A stretch of 64,000 nucleotides of DNA from Ruegeria sp. R14_0 (GCF_017743975.1 NZ_JAGHRC010000011.1:81373-145372), one strand, 5' to 3'. Positions 53,416 through 62,016 are shown, numbered from the stretch's first letter. Notes: generated by a model from the letters alone, not told the origin. Translations and numbers: made by a program.

Positions 53416-53883
53416 CTATTGCTGCAACAGGTTCGGCCAGTAGCCGTTCGCCTTGTCGATATTCTCGTCGATCTTGTTGGCCCACAGACGACGCACTTCG
53501 ATGCTGTAGTTCAGATAAAGCTTGTCGTCCCAGATACGCCAGGCGATCGGGTCGACATCCGCAACCGCGTTCTGGCTGGCCGCATAGGCGCAATAGCCGC
53601 CGAATTGCGGGGCAAACTTCGCTGGATCAGACAGGAACGCTTGCCGGTTTTCATCGCTCAGGAACACCCAAGTGGCGCCGTTGTATTCAGCCGCAATCTC
53701 TGGGTCGCCTTTTTGAGGATTCCCACCTCGCCAATATGTCATGACGTCATAGCCGTTCATCGCGAGGCCATTGAAGTGACCAAGGTTCACCTCGGGTGAC
53801 GCAGCGCGCGCGGTCGGCGCGGCCATCATTGCCGTGTTGATCAAGAGAATGGAAAGTGCAAACAGGCGAAGAATGCGTGACAT
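53416..53883 (-). CDS. Exported YHS-domain protein
   Basis: 155 residues from ATG 53883 (MSRILRLFALSILLINTAMM), signal peptide ending near APTARA. The YHS region spans about 40-95 (LAMNGYDVMTYWRGG, NRQAFLSDPAKFAPQFGGYC). YHS domains are linked to metal-binding proteins. Function unknown. It follows the rplP terminator. Confidence 0.82.
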   Translation of the reverse strand: MSRILRLFALSILLINTAMMAAPTARAASPEVNLGHFNGLAMNGYDVMTYWRGGNPQKGDPEIAAEYNGATWVFLSDENRQAFLSDPAKFAPQFGGYCAYAASQNAVADVDPIAWRIWDDKLYLNYSIEVRRLWANKIDENIDKANGYWPNLLQQ

Positions 53884-53974
53884 GACCGGCCGTCCCGAAA
53901 CGAAAATGCTAGGATCGATGATAGCGGGGTCTGCGGTTCGATTGCCAGTCACGTCTCTGTGGCTTGCGCCCGGC

Positions 53975-54006
53975 AAAAGAAAACCCCGCCAGTTTCCCGG
54001 CGGGGT
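53975..54006 (-). terminator. Terminator of the rplB-rplP unit
   Basis: ACCCCGCC (53983-53990) pairs perfectly with GGCGGGGT (53999-54006); minus strand continues TTTCTTTT. 32 bp after rplP. Confidence 0.94.
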
Positions 54007-54038
54007 CATTTCCAAACGAACGGGTTTCCCCGGATCGC

Positions 54039-54452
54039 TTACCAGTCTTCGCGAACCACGACGCGGGTCTTGATCGGCAGCTTCATCGCGGCCAGGCGCA
54101 GGGCCTCACGCGCGATTTCGTCATTGACGCCGTCGATCTCGAACATCACACGGCCAGGCTTGACTTTGCATGCCCAGCGGTCGACCGAACCTTTACCTTT
54201 ACCCATACGAACTTCGATCGGCTTTGCCGTGACCGGAGTGTCGGGGAAGATGCGGATCCAGACACGACCCTGACGCTTCATGTGACGCGTCATGGCACGA
54301 CGTGCAGCTTCGATCTGGCGTGCAGTTACACGCTCAGGCTCAAGAGCTTTCAGGCCGTAGGTGCCAAAGTTCAGATCAGAGCCGCCTTTGGCGAGACCCT
54401 TGATCCGGCCTTTGTGCATCTTGCGGAATTTAGTACGCTTTGGTTGAAGCAT
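54039..54452 (-). CDS. rplP: Ribosomal protein uL16
   Basis: 137 residues, MLQPKRTKFRKMHKGRIKGL start. Last gene of the rplB-rpsS-rplV-rpsC-rplP unit, rather than being followed by rpmC. Confidence 0.98.
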   Translation of the reverse strand: MLQPKRTKFRKMHKGRIKGLAKGGSDLNFGTYGLKALEPERVTARQIEAARRAMTRHMKRQGRVWIRIFPDTPVTAKPIEVRMGKGKGSVDRWACKVKPGRVMFEIDGVNDEIAREALRLAAMKLPIKTRVVVREDW

Positions 54453-54464
54453 ATCTTTCCCTCC

Positions 54465-55175
54465 TTAGCGACGACCGCCACCAGCACCACGAGGTGCAGG
54501 GCCGTCCTGGAGTTCCTGTGCTTTACGGTCACGTGCCTGCGGATCGTGCTCCATGATCTCACCTTTGAAGATCCAGACCTTGATCCCGATGATCCCGTAG
54601 GGGGTCATCGCTTCGGCATGTGCGTAATCGATGTCGGCACGCAGGGTGTGCAGAGGCACGCGGCCTTCGCGGTACCACTCGGTCCGTGCGATTTCGGCGC
54701 CGCCCAGACGACCAGCGACGTTCACCCGGATACCCAGGGCGCCCATGCGCATGGCGTTCTGAACCGAGCGCTTCATTGCGCGACGGAACGAAACACGACG
54801 CTCCAGCTGCTGAGCGATGGACTCGGCAACCAGCTGCGCGTCAAGCTCGGGCTTGCGCACTTCGACAATGTTCAGGTGCAGTTCACTGTCGGTCATACGA
54901 GCAAGCTTTTTGCGCAGAACTTCGATGTCCGCACCTTTCTTGCCGATGATGACACCGGGGCGAGCCGTGTGGATCGTCACGCGGCACTTCTTGTGCGGAC
55001 GTTCAATGATCACACGGGCAACACCGGCCTGCTTGCACTCTTTGTTGATGAACTCACGGATCTTGATGTCTTCCAGCAGAAGATCACCGTAGTCCTTGGT
55101 GTCGGCGTACCAGCGGCTGTCCCAGGTGCGGTTGACCTGCAGGCGCATGCCGATCGGATTTACTTTATGACCCAT
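54465..55175 (-). CDS. rpsC: Ribosomal protein uS3
   Basis: 236 residues. KH domain with RPGVIIGKKGADIE and the usual start MGHKVNPIGMRL. Overlaps the rplV stop by one base (TAATG). Confidence 0.98.
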   Translation of the reverse strand: MGHKVNPIGMRLQVNRTWDSRWYADTKDYGDLLLEDIKIREFINKECKQAGVARVIIERPHKKCRVTIHTARPGVIIGKKGADIEVLRKKLARMTDSELHLNIVEVRKPELDAQLVAESIAQQLERRVSFRRAMKRSVQNAMRMGALGIRVNVAGRLGGAEIARTEWYREGRVPLHTLRADIDYAHAEAMTPYGIIGIKVWIFKGEIMEHDPQARDRKAQELQDGPAPRGAGGGRR

Positions 55176-55555
55176 TAGGCTTGCTCCTCAACTTGACGCA
55201 CCTTGATGGTGATCTCCGAGAACGGCTTCATGATCTTGCCGAACCGGCCACGGGCACGCGGACGACCGCGCTTCATGACCAGGTTCTTGCCAACCCATGC
55301 TTCGGCGACGATCAGCTCGTCAACGTCCAGGTTGTGGTTGTTTTCGGCATTCGCGATTGCGGACTGCAGGCACTTTTTGACGTCCTGCGCGACACGCTTG
55401 TTGCTGAAAGTCAGGTCGGTCAGAGCCTTGTCGACTTTCTTGCCGCGGATCATTTGCGCAACCAGGTTCAGTTTCTGCGGGCTGGTGCGAAGCATGCGGG
55501 TTTTCGCCATTGCTTCGTTTTCAGCCACGCGGCGGGGGTTCTTTTCCTTGCCCAT
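55175..55555 (-). CDS. rplV: Ribosomal protein uL22
   Basis: 126 residues, core from TRMLRTSPQKLNLVAQMIRG with the exit-tunnel hairpin RGRPRARGRFGKI. Confidence 0.97.
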   Translation of the reverse strand: MGKEKNPRRVAENEAMAKTRMLRTSPQKLNLVAQMIRGKKVDKALTDLTFSNKRVAQDVKKCLQSAIANAENNHNLDVDELIVAEAWVGKNLVMKRGRPRARGRFGKIMKPFSEITIKVRQVEEQA

Positions 55556-55558
55556 GAC

Positions 55559-55837
55559 TTACTTCCGCTTCGCTTTTTTGTCTGCGGCGTGGCCATAATA
55601 GGTACGGGTCGGCGAGTATTCACCGAACTTCTGACCGATCATGTCTTCCGAGACGTTGACGGGAATGTGCTTCTGGCCGTTGTACACACCAAAGGTCAGA
55701 CCCACGAACTGGGGCAGAATGGTGGAACGACGCGACCAGATTTTGATGACTTCGTTGCGGCCCGACTCGCGCGCTGCTTCGGCTTTTTTCAGCACGTAAG
55801 CATCGACGAAAGGACCCTTCCAAACAGAGCGAGACAT
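55559..55837 (-). CDS. rpsS: Ribosomal protein uS19
   Basis: 92 residues, MSRSVWKGPFVDAYVLKKAE start. Three bases after rplB and before rplV. Confidence 0.98.
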   Translation of the reverse strand: MSRSVWKGPFVDAYVLKKAEAARESGRNEVIKIWSRRSTILPQFVGLTFGVYNGQKHIPVNVSEDMIGQKFGEYSPTRTYYGHAADKKAKRK

Positions 55838-55840
55838 AGA

Positions 55841-56683
55841 TTAACGTCCCTTCTTCTTGGCGTGCCGCGAGCGGATGATCAGCTTCTGGGACGCTTTGTT
55901 CTTGTTGCGGGTACGCTTACCCTTGGTGTCCTTACCCCACGGCGTAACCGGCGTACGGCCACCCGAGGTACGACCTTCACCACCACCGTGCGGGTGATCG
56001 ATCGGGTTCATTGCAACACCACGAACCGACGGACGCACGCCTTTGTGGCGCATACGACCGGCTTTACCGAGGTTCTGGTTCGAGTTGTCGGGGTTGGACA
56101 CGGCACCTACGGTGGCCATGCATTCCTGACGGACCATGCGCAACTCGCCCGAGCTCAGACGGATCTGAGCGTAGCCGCCATCGCGACCAACGAACTGAGC
56201 GTAAGTACCGGCCGCACGTGCGATCTGACCGCCTTTGCCAGGCTTCATCTCGATGTTGTGGACGATGGTACCGATCGGCATGCCCGAGAACGGCATTGCG
56301 TTGCCCGGCTTGATGTCGGCCTTGGCGGATGCCACGACTTTATCACCGACAGCCAGACGCTGCGGAGCCAGGATATAGGCCTGCTCGCCGTCTTCGTATT
56401 TTACCAGTGCGATGAATGCGGTCCGGTTCGGGTCATATTCGATCCGCTCGACGGTTGCCGCGACATCCATTTTGTTCCGTTTAAAGTCAACGATCCGGTA
56501 GAGACGCTTTGCGCCACCGCCGCGGCGGCGTGAAGTGATCCGTCCGGTGTTGTTCCGGCCGCCCGATTTGGTCAAACCCTCAGTGAGAGACTTGACCGGA
56601 CGTCCTTTCCAAAGCTCCGAACGGTCGATCAGCACCAGCCCGCGCTGGCCCGGCGTCGTCGGCTTGTACGACTTGAGTGCCAT
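55841..56683 (-). CDS. rplB: Ribosomal protein uL2
   Basis: 280 residues from ATG 56683 (MALKSYKPTTPGQRG). Conserved GVAMNPIDHPHGGGEGRTSG region. Its usual upstream neighbour rplW is 3.1 kb away, so it needs its own promoter. Confidence 0.98.
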   Translation of the reverse strand: MALKSYKPTTPGQRGLVLIDRSELWKGRPVKSLTEGLTKSGGRNNTGRITSRRRGGGAKRLYRIVDFKRNKMDVAATVERIEYDPNRTAFIALVKYEDGEQAYILAPQRLAVGDKVVASAKADIKPGNAMPFSGMPIGTIVHNIEMKPGKGGQIARAAGTYAQFVGRDGGYAQIRLSSGELRMVRQECMATVGAVSNPDNSNQNLGKAGRMRHKGVRPSVRGVAMNPIDHPHGGGEGRTSGGRTPVTPWGKDTKGKRTRNKNKASQKLIIRSRHAKKKGR

Positions 56684-56828
56684 GCTTTCTGTCTTCCGTT
56701 TAGCAAGTGCGAGGGGTTTCCCCGCTATGTGATAGGCCCCCGTAGGTGCCAAGGGTATAGGGCCCCGAAGGTCCCCGGTTATAAATATCAGAGGCCCCGG
56801 AACGAATCCGAGGCCGCAAGATTGGGAG

Positions 56829-56857
56829 CGTGTAACAGGGTTGGGGGTGGGTGTCTA
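56829..56857 (-). promoter_or_regulatory. Candidate rplB promoter (weak)
   Basis: Minus strand TAGACA (56857-56852), 17-bp spacer containing CCCACCCCCAACCC, TACACG (56834-56829). The spacer resembles that of the rpmC promoter, but both hexamers are poor matches. Confidence 0.4.
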
Positions 56858-56969
56858 TAGGTTGAGACCCAAGATTCTTATGAAGACCACAGAAAAGGCA
56901 CCGCAACACTTGCCCTAGGTTTCAGTTCCTCAAGTCGCTCAATCAGTCTGTTTTACACAATCAACCACT

Positions 56970-58004
56970 TTACGCATACAGTGCGCGAGCCTCGGCGAAG
57001 GACAGCAGGCGGCGGTGTTTTTCGTCCCACAGGTGCAGCCGCGCGTTGACGAGGCTCTCGCGGATGGTCATCCGGTTGCTGTTCGCCAACTCGTCGTGAT
57101 CTCGCAGTACCTCGGTCAGGCGGTAGAATGGAATGCGGCTGTACAGATGGTGCACGTGGTGGATGCCGATATTGGCGCTGAACCACTGTAACACAGGCGG
57201 CAGAATATAGTGCGAGCTACCGTGCAGGGCCGCCTCGTGCAGTTGCCAGTCCTCGTCCGAATCCCAATGCGCGTCTTCGAATTGGTGCTGCACATAGAAC
57301 AGCCATACTCCGGCAGTTGCCGCAATCAGGGTTGAGGGCAAAAAGATCAGCAGGACCGGCATCAGGCCGCCAAAGTAGTAGACGGCCAGAAGTACGGCCA
57401 GAATAGCAACATTGGTGCCCATCGCGCTGACCCAGAACCGTGCGCTGTCCGTTAACCCCAACGGCAGGCGGTTTTGGAACAGGAACAAATATCTAGGACC
57501 AAGAACGAACAGAATGATGGGGTTTCGATAAACGCGATACCAGAACCGGTTCATGGGAGTCTTGGATTGGTACTCGGCCACTGTCAGTGTGTGGATATCG
57601 CCCATTCCCCGTTTGCCCAAGTTGCCCGAGCTGTTGTGGTGGTAAGAATGCGTGCGGCGCCAGACATCATAGGGTGTCAGAATCAGAACCCCGATGACCC
57701 GCCCAACCCAGTCGCTGACTGTTCGGTTTTTGAAGAACGCTCCGTGCCCGCAATCATGCTGTATCGCAAACAGGCGCAGTAGGAAGGCCGCATTCAGAAC
57801 AGCAATCGCGAATGCCAACCAGTAGCTGACGGACAGCGCCATCCAGGACAGAGCCCAAAGCACAAAGAATGGGATAATGCTGATACCCAACTCAAAGGAA
57901 CTGCGCCACTGATTAGGCTCACGGTATTCTGCAAGCGTTGAAACCCAGTCCCGCGCAGCGGTTTTGTCCGGGTATTCCCGGGTCGAGAGAGAGGTTTCGG
58001 TCAT
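56970..58004 (-). CDS. Membrane fatty-acid desaturase
   Basis: 344 residues with four to six membrane helices and three histidine boxes: HDCGH (83-87), HSYHH (119-123) and HHVHH (near 275). This is the di-iron acyl-lipid desaturase layout, related to omega-6/delta-12 enzymes. It would introduce double bonds into membrane lipids. It lies between a degenerate rplW tail and rplB. Confidence 0.87.
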   Translation of the reverse strand: MTETSLSTREYPDKTAARDWVSTLAEYREPNQWRSSFELGISIIPFFVLWALSWMALSVSYWLAFAIAVLNAAFLLRLFAIQHDCGHGAFFKNRTVSDWVGRVIGVLILTPYDVWRRTHSYHHNSSGNLGKRGMGDIHTLTVAEYQSKTPMNRFWYRVYRNPIILFVLGPRYLFLFQNRLPLGLTDSARFWVSAMGTNVAILAVLLAVYYFGGLMPVLLIFLPSTLIAATAGVWLFYVQHQFEDAHWDSDEDWQLHEAALHGSSHYILPPVLQWFSANIGIHHVHHLYSRIPFYRLTEVLRDHDELANSNRMTIRESLVNARLHLWDEKHRRLLSFAEARALYA

Positions 58005-58169
58005 GTGCCTGCCATGTCATTGGTTGTTGGAAGCCGGATAGACTACCGGCCCGACATAGCAAGTGAATTGTGCATAATAAGAGTGTTTCGTGCTCAAATT
58101 TCTGTAATGCTGCTTAAGAACGGCCCCTGTGTGCGCAGGCATGCACCCTCTCCCCAGCGACGTTTCCGA

Positions 58170-58226
58170 TCACGAACGGCTGGATTCGTAGATATTGCTA
58201 CCCTCTTTCAGAGTCACATGTGCTTT
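58170..58226 (-). pseudogene. Degenerate copy A of the rplW 3' end
   Basis: Reads KAHVTLKEGSNIYESSRS then stop, against KAYVTLEEGNTIDVSTGL then stop in the real rplW: the same 18-codon length to the stop, with about half the residues identical. At DNA level TACCCTCTT-CAG-GTCACAT-TGCTTTT is kept with single changes. Similarity fades upstream of the GACGT that follows. It lies directly after the 238-aa gene. Confidence 0.75.
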
Positions 58227-58255
58227 TGACGTGCCTCGGATGGGCAGCGAAACCC

Positions 58256-58972
58256 TCACCCCAAAGACCGCCTGCGACACAGCGGCTCGGCCTCCACCGC
58301 GATCCGCTGCTTGAGCTTGATATGCCCCAGCACTTCGCGAAAGGCGCGGTGTTTGGGTTTGCCTTCCAAATAGTCAGCCAGTTTGAGCAGGTTGATCGGG
58401 TGCTTCGCAATCAACGCCTCGATCCGTTGCAAAGCCTCGTCCAAATCATAGTGATCGACGTACTGACAGGCCACCTGCGTGGGCGTCAGCAGGCAGTAAT
58501 CCTGCGGGCGTTTCGCGGTATAGCGCGCAATGTCGAAGGGCGACGCGCCGAGAGCGTGGAACTTGGGGATGTGGACGCGCATGTCGGCCTCGGCGTGCTC
58601 CAACACGGTGCCGGATATTTGACGAAACCCCAGCGGACCAAGCTTGCCGACCACATGTTTCCGCATCGCCGGAGAGATCATATCCACATCCGCCCGGTCA
58701 TATTTGAGATCATCAAAAACCGACAACAGCCCCAGTGTCTCATCTGCAATCTGAAAGTAAGGTTCGGAACTGAACCTACGCATCTGTACCAGTACCTGTG
58801 TGCGCACAGCATCAGGGTCAGCAACAAGATCGATGTCACGAGGCTTGACTTCGACACTCTGGAACAGTCTCAGAAAACGTTGGAACAGGGAGATTTTGTC
58901 GCCCGGTTTTTCCCGTGTTTTGTCGATATCGTGCATGATTTTCAATGTAACCCGGATATCCCCGACGACCAC
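58256..58972 (-). CDS. Protein of unknown function between two rplW tails
   Basis: 238 residues, not recognised. No signal peptide or membrane segment. Mixed helical protein with a basic C-terminus (CRRRSLG). The block DIDLVADPDAV could belong to a nucleotidyltransferase-like protein, but no full motif is seen. It is placed exactly between degenerate rplW copies B and A, as if carried in by the same event. Confidence 0.6.
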   Translation of the reverse strand: MVVGDIRVTLKIMHDIDKTREKPGDKISLFQRFLRLFQSVEVKPRDIDLVADPDAVRTQVLVQMRRFSSEPYFQIADETLGLLSVFDDLKYDRADVDMISPAMRKHVVGKLGPLGFRQISGTVLEHAEADMRVHIPKFHALGASPFDIARYTAKRPQDYCLLTPTQVACQYVDHYDLDEALQRIEALIAKHPINLLKLADYLEGKPKHRAFREVLGHIKLKQRIAVEAEPLCRRRSLG

Positions 58973-59058
58973 AGTTCAGAGGTAAAAACACCAAGGGCAC
59001 GTCCAGGGCCGTTCACGGCTATAGGCACCTAAAAGACGCTTGGGTGCAGCAAAATCGA

Positions 59059-59169
59059 TCAAAGACTGGTATTCCCGTTACTGGTGCCATCCTCGTCCGG
59101 GATCGCCTGAGATGTGTCGACGTCATTCCAACCGCCCAGTTGGCCTGGGAACCGCTTGACATCTCTCAC
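59059..59169 (-). pseudogene. Degenerate copy B of the rplW 3' end
   Basis: The minus strand reads VKRFPGQLGGWNDV, against VKRFRGQLGRRKDV in rplW, and continues 19 codons to a stop (ending TSL), nearly the same length as the true tail (ending TGL). A 42-bp DNA core at 59118-59160 differs from rplW at six positions. It lies upstream of the 238-aa gene. Confidence 0.82.
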
Positions 59170-59304
59170 GGCCCCAGAGGCGTTCGCATACGGCAACACT
59201 CACCGGACCTCACCCAAACCCCAACTCTATCGACCTGAGATTTTGCCATTTCCAGCCATAGTGCTAGGCTTTGCTTGGTTTTCCATAGCGCAAAGGACGA
59301 AACC

Positions 59305-59709
59305 ATGAAGAAGTTATTTCCATTGGTCTTTGCACTTTCCCTTATCGGGTCATCCGTGCAGGCGCAAAGAGTGGCAGACGTTAAGTTTGCACCCGGAAAC
59401 TTCGGGACCATGGTTAACGGCACGATAACTGGCGATGAGTATTTTGACTATAAACTCGGCGCCAATGCAGGCCAGAAAATGTTTGTCGAGTTGAAAGTGG
59501 CCGATACCAACGGCAATGGCACGATTTACTACAACATCCTGCCCCCTGACAGCGATGGTGCTGCGATCTACAATGGATCCATCAACGGCAATGTCACCAC
59601 CATCGATCTGCCCGAAAGCGGGGACTATACAATCCGTGTTTACCTTATGGGTAATGACCGGGATGCCGGCAAAACAGTTGGATACAATATCGATCTGTCG
59701 ATTCAGTAA
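59305..59709 (+). CDS. PliG-like secreted protein (possible g-type lysozyme inhibitor)
   Basis: 134 residues from ATG 59305 with AAAGGACG upstream. Signal peptide MKKLFPLVFALSLIGSSVQA. The mature part is all-beta in character; VKFAPGNFGTMVNGTITGDE, the LGANAGQKMFVEL region and SGDYTIRVYLMGNDRDAGKT recall PliG, the periplasmic inhibitor of g-type lysozyme. The match is by pattern only. It is on the plus strand between rplW and its copy B. Confidence 0.6.
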   Translation: MKKLFPLVFALSLIGSSVQAQRVADVKFAPGNFGTMVNGTITGDEYFDYKLGANAGQKMFVELKVADTNGNGTIYYNILPPDSDGAAIYNGSINGNVTTIDLPESGDYTIRVYLMGNDRDAGKTVGYNIDLSIQ

Positions 59710-59764
59710 ACGACTGCGGTACAAACTTACTCAAATCTCCCGATCAACATGCTTCTGAACTGGC

Positions 59765-59793
59765 AAAAGAAAAACCCCCGCTTGCGCGGGGGT
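59765..59793 (-). terminator. Terminator of the rpsJ-rplW unit
   Basis: ACCCCCGC (59774-59781) pairs perfectly with GCGGGGGT (59786-59793), TTGC loop; minus strand continues TTTTCTTTT. On the plus strand a T-run also follows, so it can serve the PliG-like gene too. 29 bp after rplW. Confidence 0.95.
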
Positions 59794-59821
59794 CTTAATT
59801 TTTTCCCAAAGACGGGACCGA

Positions 59822-60118
59822 TCAGAGACCGGTGCTTACGTCGATGGTGTTACCCTCTTCCAGGGTCACATATGCTTTTTTGACGTCTTTCCGACGGCCC
59901 AGCTGGCCACGGAACCGCTTGACTTTGCCTTTGGTCACGGTGGTGTTCACCGCTTTGACCTTCACACCAAACAGCGCCTCAACGGCCTCTTTGATCTGCG
60001 GCTTGTTGCTGTCGATCGCGACTTCAAAGACAACCGCGCCGTTCTCGGACGCCATGGTCGACTTTTCAGTGATGATCGGCTTGCGGATCACGTCGTAGTG
60101 TTCTGCCTTCGCGCTCAT
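59822..60118 (-). CDS. rplW: Ribosomal protein uL23
   Basis: 98 residues, the intact copy. RKPIITEKSTMASENGA start region and KRFRGQLGRRKDVKKAYVTL end. Sits at the exit tunnel. Start overlaps the rplD stop (ATGA). Two partial copies of its 3' end lie downstream. Confidence 0.97.
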   Translation of the reverse strand: MSAKAEHYDVIRKPIITEKSTMASENGAVVFEVAIDSNKPQIKEAVEALFGVKVKAVNTTVTKGKVKRFRGQLGRRKDVKKAYVTLEEGNTIDVSTGL

Positions 60119-60732
60119 TTCAGACGAGCCTCCAGTGCTTCGACAGCCGCTTTGGTGAGCACCAGAGTGTCACGCTTGAGGATGTCATAGACGTTTGCGC
60201 CCATCGACGGCAGGATATCCAGACCTTCGATGTTTTTGGACGCTTTCAGGAACCCTTCGTTCACGGTCGCGCCGTCGATGACCAGAGCGCGTTTCCAGCC
60301 CAGGTTTGCAACCTGTTTGGCCAGTGCGGCGGTCTTGCCTTCGGCTTCGGCGTTCTCGATCACAACCAGTTCACCTGCTTTGGCTTTTGCCGACAGAGCG
60401 TGGCGCAGGCCAAGCTTGCGGAACTTTTTCGGCAGGTCGTGGCCGTGCGAACGCGGGGTCGGGCCCTTGTAAATACCACCCTTGCGGAAGATCGGCGCGT
60501 TACGGTCACCATGGCGTGCGCCACCGGTGCCCTTCTGGCGATAGATCTTCTTGGTCGAGTAGCTGGTTTCCGAGCGGGTCTTGACCTTGTGGGTGCCGGC
60601 CTGCGCGTTGTTGCGCTGCCAACGGACCACACGGTGCAGGATGTCCGCACGCGGCTCGAGACCGAACAGATCGGCGTTCAGCTCGATGTCGCCGGCTTTG
60701 CCGCCGTCCAGTTTGATTACATCAAGTTTCAT
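60115..60732 (-). CDS. rplD: Ribosomal protein uL4
   Basis: 205 residues, with the tunnel loop region KKIYRQKGTGGARHGDRNAP. L4 regulates the S10 operon in E. coli; a leader hairpin before rpsJ is noted separately. Overlaps rplC and rplW by ATGA. Confidence 0.97.
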   Translation of the reverse strand: MKLDVIKLDGGKAGDIELNADLFGLEPRADILHRVVRWQRNNAQAGTHKVKTRSETSYSTKKIYRQKGTGGARHGDRNAPIFRKGGIYKGPTPRSHGHDLPKKFRKLGLRHALSAKAKAGELVVIENAEAEGKTAALAKQVANLGWKRALVIDGATVNEGFLKASKNIEGLDILPSMGANVYDILKRDTLVLTKAAVEALEARLK

Positions 60733-61454
60733 GCTTCACCACCTTCCGCGGGAGCTTCTTCCGCAGGTGCTTCGGTTGCAGCCGATTTCACAGCAGCCGG
60801 GAAAGGCAGGCCTTCCGGTGCTTTCTTCTTGACGGCGTCCTTGACGGTAACCCAGCCCGATTTCGGTCCGGGAACGGCGCCTTTGATGAAGACCAGGTTC
60901 CGGTCGGCGTCGGTTTTGACGACTTCCAGGTTCTGGGTGGTGACACGGGCAGCCCCCATGTGACCGGCCATCTTCTTGCCTTTGAAAACCTTGCCCGGGT
61001 CCTGACACTGACCGGTCGAACCGTGCGAACGGTGGCTGATCGAAACACCGTGCGAGGCGCGCAGACCACCGAAGTTGTGGCGCTTCATTGCACCGGCAAA
61101 GCCTTTACCGATCGAGGTACCCGAAACGTCAACTTTCTGACCTTCCAGGAAGTGTTCTGCCGAAATCTCGGCGCCCACATCGATCAGGCCATCTTCGGAG
61201 ACGCGGAACTCGGCCAGCTTACGCTTGGGCTCAACCTTGGCAGCGGCATAGTGACCGCGCATGGCTTTCGAGGTGCGTTTTGCCTTGGCAGCACCGGCGC
61301 CCAGCTGAACGGCGGTGTAGCCGTCTTTGTCAGCGGTCCGCTGTGCAACAACCTGCAGGTTGTCCAGGTGAAGAACGGTCACAGGGATCTGCTTGCCGTC
61401 TTCCATGAACAGGCGGGTCATGCCAACTTTTTTTGCGATAATACCAGAGCGCAT
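60729..61454 (-). CDS. rplC: Ribosomal protein uL3
   Basis: 241 residues. KFGHGL-type motif absent, but GVSISHRSHGSTGQCQDPGK is the L3 signature. It is about 30 residues longer than E. coli L3 because of an alanine/glutamate-rich tail (TEAPAEEAPAEGGEA). Confidence 0.97.
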   Translation of the reverse strand: MRSGIIAKKVGMTRLFMEDGKQIPVTVLHLDNLQVVAQRTADKDGYTAVQLGAGAAKAKRTSKAMRGHYAAAKVEPKRKLAEFRVSEDGLIDVGAEISAEHFLEGQKVDVSGTSIGKGFAGAMKRHNFGGLRASHGVSISHRSHGSTGQCQDPGKVFKGKKMAGHMGAARVTTQNLEVVKTDADRNLVFIKGAVPGPKSGWVTVKDAVKKKAPEGLPFPAAVKSAATEAPAEEAPAEGGEA

Positions 61455-61472
61455 AATCTATACCCTCCGATC

Positions 61473-61787
61473 TTACGACTGCAGCTTGATCTCGACGTCC
61501 ACACCAGCAGCGAGGTCGAGCTTCATCAGCGCGTCAACGGTCTGGGGGGTCGGATCAACGATGTCGAGCAGACGCTTGTGCGTGCGGATCTCGAACTGGT
61601 CGCGGGATTTCTTGTCAACGTGAGGGCCACGGAGAACCGTGAACTTCTCAATCTTGTTCGGCAGCGGGATCGGGCCGCGCACGTTCGCGCCGGTCCGCTT
61701 GGCAGTGTTGACGATCTCTTGCGTGCTGGCATCCAGAACGCGATAGTCAAATGCCTTCAGCCGAATACGGATGTTTTGGCTTTGCAT
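61473..61787 (-). CDS. rpsJ: Ribosomal protein uS10
   Basis: 104 residues, MQSQNIRIRLKAFDYRVLD start. First gene of the S10 unit; normally follows tuf closely, but 2.1 kb and two genes intervene. Confidence 0.98.
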   Translation of the reverse strand: MQSQNIRIRLKAFDYRVLDASTQEIVNTAKRTGANVRGPIPLPNKIEKFTVLRGPHVDKKSRDQFEIRTHKRLLDIVDPTPQTVDALMKLDLAAGVDVEIKLQS

Positions 61788-61860
61788 ATTAACAGCCTTT
61801 TATCAGGCGTTGAGGTTGAGAGGAGGACAGACGCGCATCGCCAACCCTCTTCGAACCCAA

Positions 61861-61882
61861 AAGGCGGGAATCACCCCGCCTT
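61861..61882 (-). promoter_or_regulatory. rpsJ leader hairpin
   Basis: AAGGCGGG (61861-61868) pairs with CCCGCCTT (61875-61882), 6-nt loop; minus strand continues TTGGG. It lies between the promoter and rpsJ, where an attenuator for the S10 operon could sit. The T-run is short. Confidence 0.5.
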
Positions 61883-61906
61883 GACGTTCTTGTTGAGAAC
61901 TCGCGC

Positions 61907-61935
61907 GTATTAGTGGGGTTGGCGGGGTTTGGCAA
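61907..61935 (-). promoter_or_regulatory. Candidate rpsJ promoter
   Basis: Minus strand TTGCCA (61935-61930), 17-bp C-rich spacer, TAATAC (61912-61907), about 120 bp before rpsJ. Same -35 as the rpmC and rplO sites. Confidence 0.68.
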
Positions 61936-62016
61936 GGGGGAAATCATGGACTGGACCAGAGTAGACGCTTGTCAGATCAGAGCGAATTACGCCAAGGGCC
62001 CAAAACCAACATCACT

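Noticed and set aside
53964..56533. Two long plus-strand frames (about 404 and 450 codons) opposite rplP-rpsC and rplV-rplB
   Set aside because: Antisense shadows of highly biased ribosomal genes, without ribosome sites or known domains.
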